A stretch of DNA of 64,000 nt from Caballeronia sp. SEWSISQ10-4 2 (GTDB lineage Bacteria > Pseudomonadota > Gammaproteobacteria > Burkholderiales > Burkholderiaceae). Below the pieces are notes generated by a model. It had not been told where the DNA came from. It was given only the letters and a program-made list of their open reading frames with translations, and ran no database searches. This document shows, piece by piece, positions 8,922 to 17,486 of this stretch (the first letter of the stretch is position 1; each line of letters opens with the position of its first letter). The stretch covers positions 1 to 64,000 of the forward strand of contig NZ_JALPRJ010000038.1 of the NCBI RefSeq assembly GCF_030464885.1. The letters run 5' to 3'. The translations under genes were made by a program, and so were the position numbers.

Positions 8922-9356
8922 TCAGGAGCGTCCGGAAAGCGAGGCATCTTCCCCGGATTCATCCGGCGAACCGAGGTCCTCTTCGGAATCGCAGGTTTCC
9001 GGCAAGACGTCGTCCATGTCCGGCTTGCGCGCAGCCGAAGTTGCTGGCGGTTCGGCGGCCAACGTGCGTTTGCTGGCCACCTTGGCAACCTGCGCGGCGT
9101 CTCGGGCCTCACGTGCTGCCGCCCGTTCGGCGACTTGCCGCAGCGCGACATTCAGCGGATCAGGCGTTTTGGGCGCACGCAACTTGTCCACAAGACCTGC
9201 CACTTTCACTTGTTCGCTGGTCGCGTTGAAGCTCAGCACGGCGCGGCGCATGAGTTCGCTCACGCTGATGCCAAGGCCGTCGGCGGTGCTGGTGATCGCA
9301 AGTTTCTGCGCGGGGGTGACAAAAACAACGATGCGTTCGCTGGGTTTGGTAGTCAT
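8922..9356 (-). CDS. Possible ribbon-helix-helix protein with disordered tail
   Basis: The 144-aa product has an N-terminal part (about residues 5-45: ERIVVFVTPAQKLAITSTAD and the following helix ISVSELMRRAVL) that looks like a strand plus two helices of the CopG/MobC ribbon-helix-helix fold. An Ala/Arg-rich helical middle and an acidic Ser/Glu/Asp tail follow. This would suit a small DNA-binding regulator, but I do not recognise a specific family. The ATG at 9356 was chosen over 9371 because MTTKPSERIVV begins the conserved-looking part. Confidence 0.6.
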   Translation of the reverse strand: MTTKPSERIVVFVTPAQKLAITSTADGLGISVSELMRRAVLSFNATSEQVKVAGLVDKLRAPKTPDPLNVALRQVAERAAAREARDAAQVAKVASKRTLAAEPPATSAARKPDMDDVLPETCDSEEDLGSPDESGEDASLSGRS

Positions 9357-10009
9357 GAGCGCCTCACACAAGCAGGGCTGGGCAAGTCCGAACGGCCGAT
9401 ATCCGACACGGGCAACGCCATTTGATGCGCTTTAAGTATGCGCGGCGGTACGGCAAACCACGCAACCAAGGTTTCCATCATATCGTTTTGCCATCTTCTC
9501 GTGCGCCCCCGCACATTTACCAAGCCGCACTTCAAACGGTCGCCGCATCAATGGCTTGCAATATTGAGATAGTGGTGATAAAGCCGTGTCCGCGATGCGG
9601 CCCCGAACGGTCAGCCTTGCCGGGCATACTTGTGCGGCGGCTCCATTCCACGGGATTTACTTACAAAAAAATCGTGTCGCTGCCGGTGCTCGGCGCTCGA
9701 ATTCTTTAAAATGCGCTGTTATTCCGCGTGGCCGCCAGCGTTGCAGGTTTTCTTACAATGTGATAACGGCGTCATTCGCGGGAACGCGCAGCCAGTCCGG
9801 GGGGCAACGGCACGCGACGCAGCAGTCCAGGTCGATTTTTCGTGCACACGTTTATTTGAGCGTTTGCACGTTTCGATCGGGCCGCGGCGCTACACATCGG
9901 CTACACGGCGGAGCTGGCCACGGCTTTCGCCCACCCCAACATTTATCGCCACGCAGTGTCAGGGCGTGGCGCACCGGGCGCCTTAGGGGCGCGCCGTTCA
10001 ATCCAAGTC
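9357..10009. other. Long intergenic region upstream of the PBP1A gene
   Basis: About 650 bases separate two divergent genes. Open frames here (for example 9422-9709 plus) have no recognisable domain and a composition unlike the neighbours. The region is less GC-rich around 9470-9780. It must hold the promoter of the penicillin-binding protein gene; I could not place it with confidence. Confidence 0.4.
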
Positions 10010-12496
10010 ATGCCAATCATCAAACGACCGAATTCCTCGAACGCTCCACGCGATGACCGGGATCAAGAGGGTCCCAATCGTTACCGTCAACCCACCGTCA
10101 AGTCGTCAGCCGGGCCCTCGATCGCAGCGCGCATCGTGTTGTGGTTCGTCGGCCTCTTCGCCGTCGCGGCGATAGTCGGCGCGCTGATCATCGGTTATGC
10201 GCTGGTCGTGATGGGGCCGAACCTGCCGTCGCTCGAGGCGTTGACCGACTATCGTCCGAAAGTGCCGTTGCGCGTCTACACCGCGGATCACGTGCTGATC
10301 GGTGAATTTGGGGAGGAGCGGCGGCGCATCGCGCGCTTCGACGAGATTCCGGACCAGATGAAGAAGGCGGTCCTCGCGATCGAGGATTACCGCTTCTACG
10401 AGCACGGCGGCGTCGATTTCATCGGCATTGCGCGGGCGGGGTTGAGCGACATCATGCACGGCGGTGCGTCGCAGGGCGCAAGCACGATCACTATGCAAGT
10501 CGCGCGCAACTTCTTCTTGTCGAGTGAGAAGACCTACACGCGCAAGGTTTATGAAATGCTGCTCGCCTACAAGATCGAGCGGGCGCTGACCAAGGACCAG
10601 ATTCTCGAGCTGTACATGAACCAGATTTACCTGGGCGAGCGGGCGTACGGGTTTGCATCGGCGGCACGGGTGTATTTCGGCAAGGACCTCAAGGACCTAA
10701 CGCTGGCCGAATGCGCGATGCTCGCCGGGTTGCCGAAAGCGCCGTCGGCTTATAACCCGGTCGTCAATCCGAAACGCGCAAAGGTCCGTCAGCAATACAT
10801 CCTGAAGCGCATGCTCGACCTGAATTTCATCACGCAAGCACAATTCGATCAGGCCAGCGCCGAAGAAATACACGCGCGTGTGACGGGCACGGAGTACAGC
10901 GTGCACGCGGAATATGTGGCGGAGATGGTGCGGCAGATGATGTACGCGCAATATCGCGACGACACGTACACGCGCGGTTTTTCGGTGACCACGACCGTCG
11001 ATTCCGCCGATCAGGAGGCGGCGTACAACGCAGTGCGCAAGGGCGTGATGGATTACGAGCGGCGCCATGGGTATCGCGGGCCGGAAGGGTTCGTCGATCT
11101 GCCGCCGAACCAGGACGACCGCGATGAGGCCATCGACGATGCGCTCGCCGATCATCCCGATAACGGCGATCTGGTCGCGGGCGTGGTGACATCGGTGAGT
11201 CCGAAGCAGGTGGTGGTGACGTTCGTCAACGCCGATCCGGCGACCGTTACCGGCGATGGCTTGCGTTTCGCCACAGCTGGTTTGCGCGGCAATGCGCCGG
11301 CAGCGGTGCGGATCAAGCCGGGTTCCATCGTGCGTGTGATGCAGGACGCGAAGGGCAACTGGAGCATCACGCAGTTGCCGCAAGTGGAGGGCGCGCTGGT
11401 CTCGCTTGTGCCGCAGGACGGGGCGATTCGCGCGCTGGTCGGCGGCTTCGATTACAACAAGAACAAGTTCAATCACGTGACGCAGGCATGGCGTCAACCT
11501 GGGTCGAGCTTCAAGCCGTTTATCTATTCGGCATCGCTGGAAAAGGGGCTTGGACCGGCAACCATCATCAACGACGCGCCGTTGTATTTCCCGCCGACTT
11601 CACCGGGCGGCCAGGCATGGGAGCCGAAGGACGACGACCAGCCTGATGGTCCCATGTCGATGCGCACCGCTTTGCAGAAGTCGAAGAACCTTGTGTCGAT
11701 CCGCATCCTTTCGTACATCGGCACGAAGTACGCACAGGACTACGTCACGCAGAAATTCGGTTTCGATGTTGACAAGACACCGCCTTATCTGCCGCTCGCG
11801 CTGGGCGCCGGTCTTGTCACGCCGTTGCAACTGGCCGGTGGATATTCGGTGTTCGCCAACGGCGGTTCGCGGATCAATCCGTATCTGATCGGCGAAGTAG
11901 CCGATGCACGCGGCACGGTGATTTCGCGCGCCAATCCGCTGATTGCCGGCAGCAACGCGCCGCAGACTCTGGAGCCGCGCAACGCGTACGTCATGAACAG
12001 CTTGCTGCATTCGGTCGCAACCGGCGGCACGGGCGCCGGCACCAACGTGCTCAAGCGCAGCGACTTGCAGGGCAAGACCGGTACGACCAATGACGCGAAG
12101 GACGGCTGGTTCGCGGGCTACCAGCATCAACTTGTGGCGGTGGCGTGGATGGGTTACGACCAGCCGAAATCGCTCGGCGGCCGTGAGTTCGGTGCGCAAC
12201 TTGCGCTGCCGATCTGGGTGGAGTTCATGCAACGGGCGCTCGCCAAGATTCCGCAGCAGCCCATGGCGATGCCTGACGGGTTGACGACCGTCGACGGCGA
12301 GTTGTTCTACGCCGATAAAACGCCGGGCAATGGTTTTGTCGCGAGTATCGGCATGGATTCGGCGAATCCGGCTGAAGGTGCAAGCGATGCGGTGGGCGGT
12401 GTCGGTCCTGGCGGGATGACGCCTCCGAGCGTGCCGCCGCCCAACGTGAACCCGGCCGAGCGCAAGGAGATCATGGATCTCTTCAAGGGGCATTGA
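10010..12496 (+). CDS. mrcA: Class A penicillin-binding protein 1A
   Basis: This bifunctional inner-membrane enzyme polymerises lipid II (GT51) and cross-links peptidoglycan. In the 828-aa protein an N-terminal anchor (AARIVLWFVGLFAVAAIVGA) is followed by the transglycosylase domain, with catalytic Glu125 in EDYRFYEHGGVD and QGASTITMQ, then an OB-like insert. The transpeptidase domain follows, with SSFK (Ser499 nucleophile), SKN at 558 and KTGT at 689. The ATG at 10010 was preferred to the upstream 9956 frame because MPIIKRPN starts the cytoplasmic tail. It is monocistronic and ends at a hairpin. Confidence 0.93.
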   Translation: MPIIKRPNSSNAPRDDRDQEGPNRYRQPTVKSSAGPSIAARIVLWFVGLFAVAAIVGALIIGYALVVMGPNLPSLEALTDYRPKVPLRVYTADHVLIGEFGEERRRIARFDEIPDQMKKAVLAIEDYRFYEHGGVDFIGIARAGLSDIMHGGASQGASTITMQVARNFFLSSEKTYTRKVYEMLLAYKIERALTKDQILELYMNQIYLGERAYGFASAARVYFGKDLKDLTLAECAMLAGLPKAPSAYNPVVNPKRAKVRQQYILKRMLDLNFITQAQFDQASAEEIHARVTGTEYSVHAEYVAEMVRQMMYAQYRDDTYTRGFSVTTTVDSADQEAAYNAVRKGVMDYERRHGYRGPEGFVDLPPNQDDRDEAIDDALADHPDNGDLVAGVVTSVSPKQVVVTFVNADPATVTGDGLRFATAGLRGNAPAAVRIKPGSIVRVMQDAKGNWSITQLPQVEGALVSLVPQDGAIRALVGGFDYNKNKFNHVTQAWRQPGSSFKPFIYSASLEKGLGPATIINDAPLYFPPTSPGGQAWEPKDDDQPDGPMSMRTALQKSKNLVSIRILSYIGTKYAQDYVTQKFGFDVDKTPPYLPLALGAGLVTPLQLAGGYSVFANGGSRINPYLIGEVADARGTVISRANPLIAGSNAPQTLEPRNAYVMNSLLHSVATGGTGAGTNVLKRSDLQGKTGTTNDAKDGWFAGYQHQLVAVAWMGYDQPKSLGGREFGAQLALPIWVEFMQRALAKIPQQPMAMPDGLTTVDGELFYADKTPGNGFVASIGMDSANPAEGASDAVGGVGPGGMTPPSVPPPNVNPAERKEIMDLFKGH

Positions 12497-12547
12497 ACGG
12501 CATGTTTGTTCGATGCGCCCGTCCCTGGGGCGCAGACAACGTCAAGT

Positions 12548-12588
12548 AAAAAAGCGCGCCGCAATCCAATTGAGGCGCGCTTTTTTAT
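12548..12588. terminator. Bidirectional terminator, mrcA / copper operon
   Basis: AAAAAAGCGCGCC ... GGCGCGCTTTTTT forms a strong stem with A- and T-runs on both sides. It sits between the convergent ends of mrcA (plus) and the PCuAC gene (minus). Confidence 0.9.
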
Positions 12589-12601
12589 TACTGCTGCGAA
12601 C

Positions 12602-13048
12602 CTACTTGCCTAATGTGGACGCCGGCTTCACTGCACACGTTGTCTGGATGCTCGACTGGTCCGCGAACGTCAGCTTCAACGGGATCGTCGTGCCGACCTT
12701 CAAAGGCTTGGGTGCGTCCTCGAGCATCAGGTGATAACCGCTCGGTGCAAACGCAAGCGTACCGTGAGCGGGGACCTCGGCGGACTCGATCATCGACATG
12801 GTCGATGTGCTGCCGTTGCTCGTCGATTTATGCAGCATCGCCATGCCGAACGCGGGTGTTTCGGCGCCGGTGAGGGTAGCGGGTTTATCGCCGCTATTCG
12901 ATACCACGAAGTAGCCTGACGACGGCAGGTTCGCCGGCATCGAACGGATCCAGCAATCATGTGCTTCGAGTGTCGCGGCTTGCGCGCCCGATGCCGCAAG
13001 AGCGCACAGCAAAAGTATGCCGGCGCGAATCAGCGTAGTTTTTTTCAT
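12602..13048 (-). CDS. Periplasmic copper chaperone, PCu(A)C family
   Basis: PCuAC proteins bind Cu(I) in the periplasm and can deliver it to cytochrome c oxidase. The 148-aa protein has a signal peptide (MKKTTLIRAGILLLCALAA, cleavage after AQA). The mature domain carries the Met/His copper ligands in the expected order: GMAMLHK, TSTMSM, then the YHLML (HxM) motif. It is the last gene of the minus-strand operon, 7 bases after copC, in keeping with a periplasmic copper-handling unit. Confidence 0.92.
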   Translation of the reverse strand: MKKTTLIRAGILLLCALAASGAQAATLEAHDCWIRSMPANLPSSGYFVVSNSGDKPATLTGAETPAFGMAMLHKSTSNGSTSTMSMIESAEVPAHGTLAFAPSGYHLMLEDAPKPLKVGTTIPLKLTFADQSSIQTTCAVKPASTLGK

Positions 13049-13055
13049 GGCCGGC

Positions 13056-13436
13056 TCACTTGACGTTGAACAGGTAGTGGCCCTTAGTCCGATGGCCGTC
13101 GTCTGCTACCGCTGTCCATTCCACTTGATACGTGCCCGTCTTGAGATCGCCGAGCGCGACGCTTATGTGCTTCTTGTTGCTGGCATCGACGGCTGACTTT
13201 GCGCTGTTGACCTGTTTGCCGGCGGCATCGACGACAACCAGCGTGCTGAACGCCGGCTCGAGACCTTCCGAGAAATCGATGATGACTTCATGCGGCGCTT
13301 CGACGGTCGAGTCGGGCGCAGGGCTTTGTTGCTTTGGCAGCGCGTGAGCGAAGGCCAGTTGAGCGGTCACGAGAAGCGTGGCGGCAAGCGCGCCGCGCTT
13401 GGCCATGTTTGCGATGTTTGCGATGGGCGAGGTCAT
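13056..13436 (-). CDS. copC: CopC domain periplasmic copper-binding protein
   Basis: CopC proteins bind Cu(II) in the periplasm, usually through an N-terminal His of the mature protein. The 126-aa product has a signal peptide ending LAFA, so the mature form begins HALPKQQSPAPDS. Downstream it has DFSEGLEPAFS, and near the C-terminus ADDGHRTKGHYLF, which holds the conserved Asp and His ligands. The ATG at 13436 was chosen because the longer frame to 13787 only overlaps the upstream gene out of frame. It lies between the DUF2946 gene (64 bases upstream) and the PCuAC gene. No copD is adjacent. Confidence 0.92.
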   Translation of the reverse strand: MTSPIANIANMAKRGALAATLLVTAQLAFAHALPKQQSPAPDSTVEAPHEVIIDFSEGLEPAFSTLVVVDAAGKQVNSAKSAVDASNKKHISVALGDLKTGTYQVEWTAVADDGHRTKGHYLFNVK

Positions 13437-13500
13437 GCGGATCCTGTTTTTACGCGAGAGATGAGAGCCGGCAAAATAGCGCCGGCGACAGTGCGAAGAA

Positions 13501-13878
13501 TCAGGCGGAGAAGGGCGGCGCACGAGGTTGCGCGGCGAACACCGGCGCATACGGCGCGATGGATTGAGCACCCGCGTTGGCAGCCTGGGATGCCGCTGCG
13601 AGCCGTGGTTCAAGCGTGTGCGTTGAAGGTGGCGCAGCAGGTGAATGGGCCACGAAGTTGCAGTAGCCGCACGCGTCCAAATGGCCTGTGGCGGAGTGCT
13701 GCGAAGGCGTGTGTTTTTCGGCTTGAGTCTGCGATGCCGCCGAGCAGTAAGCGCTAAGAATAGTCTCTGCGTGAGTGCCTGAAGCAAGTGCTTGCGATAC
13801 GGCCGGAGCGAGCACGGTCATCAGGATTGCAAGCAATCCGATGAGGCTGCCGAACTTGCGGACTAGGCGACGGCGCAT
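13501..13878 (-). CDS. DUF2946 protein with CXXC and RAPP motifs (CruR-like copper uORF)
   Basis: The 125-aa protein has a hydrophobic N-terminal export signal, a CGYC motif (Cys70 and Cys73) in a His-bearing region, and a C-terminus ending RAPPFSA, with RAPP at residues 119-122. In Bordetella, the DUF2946 protein CruR senses copper through its CXXC while being translated; a C-terminal RAPP motif arrests the ribosome, and copper relief of arrest allows Rho termination before the downstream genes. Here the gene heads the copC-PCuAC operon, so the same role is inferred. The start is ATG 13878; a TTG at 13899 is possible. Confidence 0.85.
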   Translation of the reverse strand: MRRRLVRKFGSLIGLLAILMTVLAPAVSQALASGTHAETILSAYCSAASQTQAEKHTPSQHSATGHLDACGYCNFVAHSPAAPPSTHTLEPRLAAASQAANAGAQSIAPYAPVFAAQPRAPPFSA

Positions 13879-14030
13879 GAGGCTAACGTTGGCTTCCAAA
13901 GCGGCTGAGCGCTCGATTATGCCACGCGTGGAAGCGCCATTCGTTCGGTTGCGATACGACCTGTTGCGGCAACGGTATTGCTCAAGGCACTGGATCTACA
14001 GGCCGAAAGAGAACATCAGCGTGTGAAATG

Positions 14031-14056
14031 AAAAAAGCCCGGAGAACCGGGCTTTT
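14031..14056 (-). terminator. Terminator after initiator tRNA
   Basis: AAAAGCCCGGA / CCGGGCTTTT hairpin with flanking A-run, 14 bases beyond the 3' end of the minus-strand tRNA. Confidence 0.8.
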
Positions 14057-14069
14057 GACTTTTAATCCT

Positions 14070-14146
14070 TGGTTGCGGGGATAGGATTTGAACCTATGAC
14101 CTTCGGGTTATGAGCCCGACGAGCTGCCAGACTGCTCCACCCCGCG
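14070..14146 (-). tRNA. Initiator tRNA-fMet (CAT)
   Basis: Read on the minus strand this is a 77-base cloverleaf beginning CGCGGGGTGGAGCAG and ending in an encoded CCA. The anticodon arm is GTCGGGCTCATAACCCGA with CAT. It is the initiator, not elongator, tRNA: position 1 is C facing A72 (unpaired), and three G-C pairs (GGG/CCC) flank the anticodon loop. Its own promoter and terminator surround it. Confidence 0.97.
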
Positions 14147-14152
14147 AAAAAG

Positions 14153-14181
14153 ATTATAAGACAACCGTGATTGCAGTGCAA
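14153..14181 (-). promoter_or_regulatory. Sigma70-type promoter of tRNA-fMet
   Basis: On the minus strand, TTGCAC and TATAAT are separated by exactly 17 bases. The -10 element lies 6 bases before the mature 5' end of the tRNA. Confidence 0.85.
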
Positions 14182-14346
14182 CATGTTTGTCATGTTGCTT
14201 TGGTTGATGACGTGATTGAACACAGCATCGGGCTATCAGGAGCATCGACTATGTTCGTGGGCAAATGCTTTAAGAAGCTGAGCGCAAGTGCCGCAAGTGC
14301 GAGGCGTTGCTCGAGTTGCTCTGCATGGCGTTGGGCGAATAAAAGG

Positions 14347-14390
14347 ACGCGGCCGCTGATCTCGTGAGAGAGATCAGCGGCCGCGTTTTT
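14347..14390. terminator. Very strong bidirectional hairpin downstream of the adhesin
   Basis: A perfect 17-bp stem (left arm 14347-14363, right arm 14370-14386, six-base loop) contains a GCGGCCGC core and is followed by TTTT on the plus strand and CCTTTTATT on the minus strand. It most likely ends the minus-strand adhesin transcript whose stop is at 14422. Confidence 0.8.
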
Positions 14391-14421
14391 CAACTGTGCT
14401 TCTTAGTTGCCTGAATGCTGG

Positions 14422-16170
14422 TTAGAACCCGAACGCGAAGCCCGCACCGCCCGTGGTTTCTTCGCCGGTCGTCGAAGCGCCGACCGTCAGCACCATGTTG
14501 GTCCCGAAGCGCTTCTGGAAACCAATCGCAATTGCCGCCTTGTCGCGATACACGCCGGTGCCTGCCGCAAAACGGTTGTCCTTGTCCGCGATGGCTGCTG
14601 CGCTGCCTGCCATCATCGCCATGGCGCTGCTCATCGCACCGACGTTGTTGATGTGGTTATTCGCAAGCGACAGGCCGCTGTTCATGTCAGAGCGAAGCGC
14701 GTCCGTGTAACCCTTGGCCGACTTCACGCCTGTGTTCACAGACTGCTGCATCTGGTTCACGTTGACGGCATCTGTACCGTCCGTGCCGGCTGCGACGTTC
14801 GTGATCTGGCGCTGACCGCCTGCCGACGTCGTACCCACCGACACCGAGTTCGCACGATCCGCCACCGAGCCTGCGCCGAGTGCCACCGCGTTGTTCGCCG
14901 TAGCCGATGCGTTCGAACCGACTGCGACCGAATCGGCGCCGCTAGCGACCGATGTAGCCCCGGAAGCCACTGCGTTCACTCCGGATGCCAACGCGTTTGC
15001 GCCCGATGCTACCGAGTGCGTGCCGCTCGACGTGGCGACTTCGGTGTCGCGATTGCCATCGGCGTTAAAGAGCGGGTTGTACGCACCGTTCGCGATGTTG
15101 GTGACCTGGCCGATCATGTCGTTCACCTGGCTCAGGTTGACCGCGTCCATGCCGCTCGTGCCCGCAGCGGCATTGTGGAGCGCCGTGCCCGCTGCGTTGC
15201 CGTTGCCGAGTGTAGCGTTGGCATAGTCCGGCGTGCCGTCGGCGTTGGCGTCGTACTTGATCGCACTCGCGCCAAGCAACGTGACGTTAGTCGCATCCTT
15301 CGATACCGCTGTGAGTTGCGCGAGGTTCACCGCGTCGGTGGACTGCGTGCCCGCTGCAACGTTGGTGATCGGCGTTCCTTGCCCGCCGAGCCGACGGACA
15401 CGGCATTGGCGCGGTCCGCTACCGAATTGGAACCCAGTGCGACCGCGTTATTGGCGGATGCAACCGCCGCGCCACCGATGGCGACCGAGTCTGTGCCCGT
15501 TGCCGACGAATCGATGAGGGTGGACTTGGTATGGAAGTACTTGATGCCGCCACCATTGTTGATGTCGTTGGCGAAAGTCTTGAGTGTGGAGACGTCCGCG
15601 TTTGTGGCGAACAACTGCGAACCGTTGTAGTCGTTCCGATTTTGTACGACGGTGCGGAGATTGATCCGTCGGCATTAAGCGATGCTGTGCCGCCGAGTGC
15701 GCTGACGAGAGGCGTGAGTTGGCCTACATTCACCGCGTCGGTGTTCGACGTACCGGCACCAATGTTGCGGATCTGTCCGGCGGAATTGATCGTGACGATA
15801 TTCCCGGTAGAAGTCGCACGAAAGCCGATGGTACCCGCCGTACCGTCGACATACACCACTGAAGCTCCGGCCTCGAGTTGTGCAATATCGCGTCCGGAAG
15901 GCAGATAGGCGTTGGTACCACAGTTGGCACAAGCGAAGTTGAACCTCCCTGTATTGATGACGTTAAGGCGCCGTTAGCGTTCGTACCGCATATCTGACTG
16001 GCAAATGCTGCGGGTGCAAACGCCATGCCTCCCGCTGCTGACGCACTCGCCAGCAACACAGAACTGACTATCTTTTTGTTAGATTTCTTCCCTCGACCCT
16101 TTGCCGTTTCCGAAACCGCGACCCATGCGCCGAGGGCTTCATTCCAGACGGACTTGTAAACATTATTCAT
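14422..16170 (-). pseudogene. Trimeric autotransporter adhesin (YadA-like), frameshifted
   Basis: Joined across three frames this would be a protein of about 583 aa. It has the extended signal peptide (MNNVYKSVWNEALGAWVAVS), head/stalk repeats (AVALGAGSVADRANSVSVG, QITNVAAGT, DAVNLSQV) and a C-terminal YadA membrane anchor ending GGAGFAFGF. The frame changes near 15943, 15634 and 15371; each is explained by one missing base. The clearest is near 15371, where GATCGGCG replaces GATCTGGCG seen in the sister repeat at 14804. As written only fragments can be made, with the anchor piece (14422-15330) longest. It could be true decay or sequencing error; neighbouring genes are intact. Confidence 0.85.
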
Positions 16171-16611
16171 TTTGCATACCTGCGTAAAGTTGATCCGAAT
16201 CCATGACGCGAGCTCGCAGAGAGATGAGGCGTGATCTGCGTGCCGGGCCAGTGCCGTTGTCGAATTCGCTTGGACTCGCCGATGGCTGTGTGGACAGGGT
16301 TAGAACTCTACTGAGCAAGCCTGAATGCCCTAATGAGAAAGCTCCTAATTCACCTCGTAGTACAAGATAAACAACATATTAGGCACCCGAATCAATGGGC
16401 TTTATAGGACGATTTAAGACTAGTTGGGAATTCTTGGGCGATGGGGGCGATCCGCAAATCGAGTGTCGACGACGCGCACTCGTCGTCGAAGAGCAGTTCA
16501 ATGACGCGATCACGCAAGCTCGATCGCCTGACCGTGTCACAATTTGTCTAATTGCGTCGCGCGTTCTATGGCCGCGTCGCTTGATCTATCACTTGCCAGG
16601 AACCATTGCTT
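16171..16611. other. Divergent intergenic region adhesin / UPF0303 gene
   Basis: About 440 bases with no convincing gene. The part at 16300-16400 is noticeably AT-richer than the surroundings, as expected for the adhesin promoter, but I could not define a -35/-10 pair. A plus-strand frame at 16395-16685 overlaps the next gene and looks non-coding. Confidence 0.4.
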
Positions 16612-17115
16612 ATGAACATTCCCCACGACCTGCAGACCATCGCCCAACAGGAAAAGACTCTCGTCTTCCCGCACTTCGATTCTGACCGTGCCTGGCAGAT
16701 TGGCTCGCAGCTTCGCGAAATGGCTGTCGCGCGCGGCGCGGCGATGGTGATCGACGTGCGCACTTTCGGCTTGCCGCTGTTTTTCGCCGCCCTCAATGGC
16801 ACCACGCCCGACAACGTCCGCTGGGTACAACGCAAGGCGCGTACGGTCGAGCACTTTCGCCGCAGTTCATATGCGATCGGCCTGAGCCTGCAGCAGGCAT
16901 CGACAACCCTCGCCGATAAATACAGTCTCCCCGCCGCCGAGTTCGCCTCGCACGGCGGCGCGTTCCCGCTGACGGTCAAAGGCGCCGGCGTGATCGGTGT
17001 GGTGACGGTGTCCGGCTTGCCGCAACGCCAGGATCATGAGTTCGTGGTCGAAGCGCTGTGCGCGGTCCTCGGCCACGATGCAAGCGCGCTCGCGTTTGCA
17101 TCGGACAAGGCTTAA
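16612..17115 (+). CDS. UPF0303 (GlcG/HbpS-like) family protein
   Basis: The 167-aa protein fits UPF0303, whose fold is shared with the GlcG/HbpS heme-degrading-like domain; its cellular role is not established. Visible family stretches are FDSDRAWQIGSQLREMA, VIDVRTFGLPLFFAAL, WVQRKARTVEHF and GGAFPLTVKGAGVIGVVTVS near the C-terminus, the last being the classic GlcG-like segment. ATG 16612 was preferred to a TTG two codons earlier. Its stop is 3 bases before the SMR gene, so the two are surely cotranscribed. Confidence 0.88.
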   Translation: MNIPHDLQTIAQQEKTLVFPHFDSDRAWQIGSQLREMAVARGAAMVIDVRTFGLPLFFAALNGTTPDNVRWVQRKARTVEHFRRSSYAIGLSLQQASTTLADKYSLPAAEFASHGGAFPLTVKGAGVIGVVTVSGLPQRQDHEFVVEALCAVLGHDASALAFASDKA

Positions 17116-17118
17116 TCC

Positions 17119-17457
17119 ATGCGCTCTTCCGCTTATGTGCTGCTCGCGGTCGCTATCGTTGCCGAGGTCGTGGCGACATCGGCTTTGCGGGCATCGGAGG
17201 GATTCTCGCGGCTCGTGCCGTCCGTCATTGTGGTGATCGGCTACGGCATCTCGTTCTACTTGCTCTCGCTGACGCTGAAGTCGCTGCCCGTCGGCATTGT
17301 GTATGCCGTGTGGTCAGGGGCGGGCATCGTGTTGATCACGCTCGTGGCGGCGCTTTTATTCAAGCAGATCCCCGATCTGCCCGCCGTGCTCGGCATGGGC
17401 CTGATCGTGGTGGGCGTGATCGTCCTCAACGTTTTTTCGAAGGTGAGTCCGCACTAG
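17119..17457 (+). CDS. Small multidrug resistance (SMR) transporter
   Basis: This 112-aa protein has four membrane helices and the EmrE-type signature: the essential membrane-embedded Glu in VAIVAEVVATSALRASEGF (Glu16), YGISFYLLSLTLKSLPVG for helix 2, and VYAVWSGAGIVLIT for helix 3 with the conserved Trp. Such proteins act as antiparallel dimers and exchange protons for cationic compounds such as quaternary ammonium or guanidinium ions. The substrate cannot be told from sequence. It is the second gene of a two-gene unit with UPF0303. Confidence 0.93.
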   Translation: MRSSAYVLLAVAIVAEVVATSALRASEGFSRLVPSVIVVIGYGISFYLLSLTLKSLPVGIVYAVWSGAGIVLITLVAALLFKQIPDLPAVLGMGLIVVGVIVLNVFSKVSPH

Positions 17458-17486
17458 TTTTTGTAGCAGGACGGGCGCTCCTAAAG

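Noticed and set aside
9422..9709. 95-codon plus-strand frame upstream of mrcA
   Set aside because: No recognisable domain, no ribosome binding site, and a composition unlike real genes here.
14190..14393. 67-codon minus-strand frame between the adhesin and the initiator tRNA
   Set aside because: Its start lies inside the 17-bp hairpin, it has no ribosome binding site, and it shows no family resemblance.
15371..15943. Programmed frameshifting as an explanation for the adhesin frames
   Set aside because: Three separate shifts with no slippery heptamers would be needed; comparison with the intact internal repeat shows a plain missing base.
16395..16685. Plus-strand frame overlapping the UPF0303 start
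   Set aside because: Overlaps a well-supported gene in another frame and has no domain.
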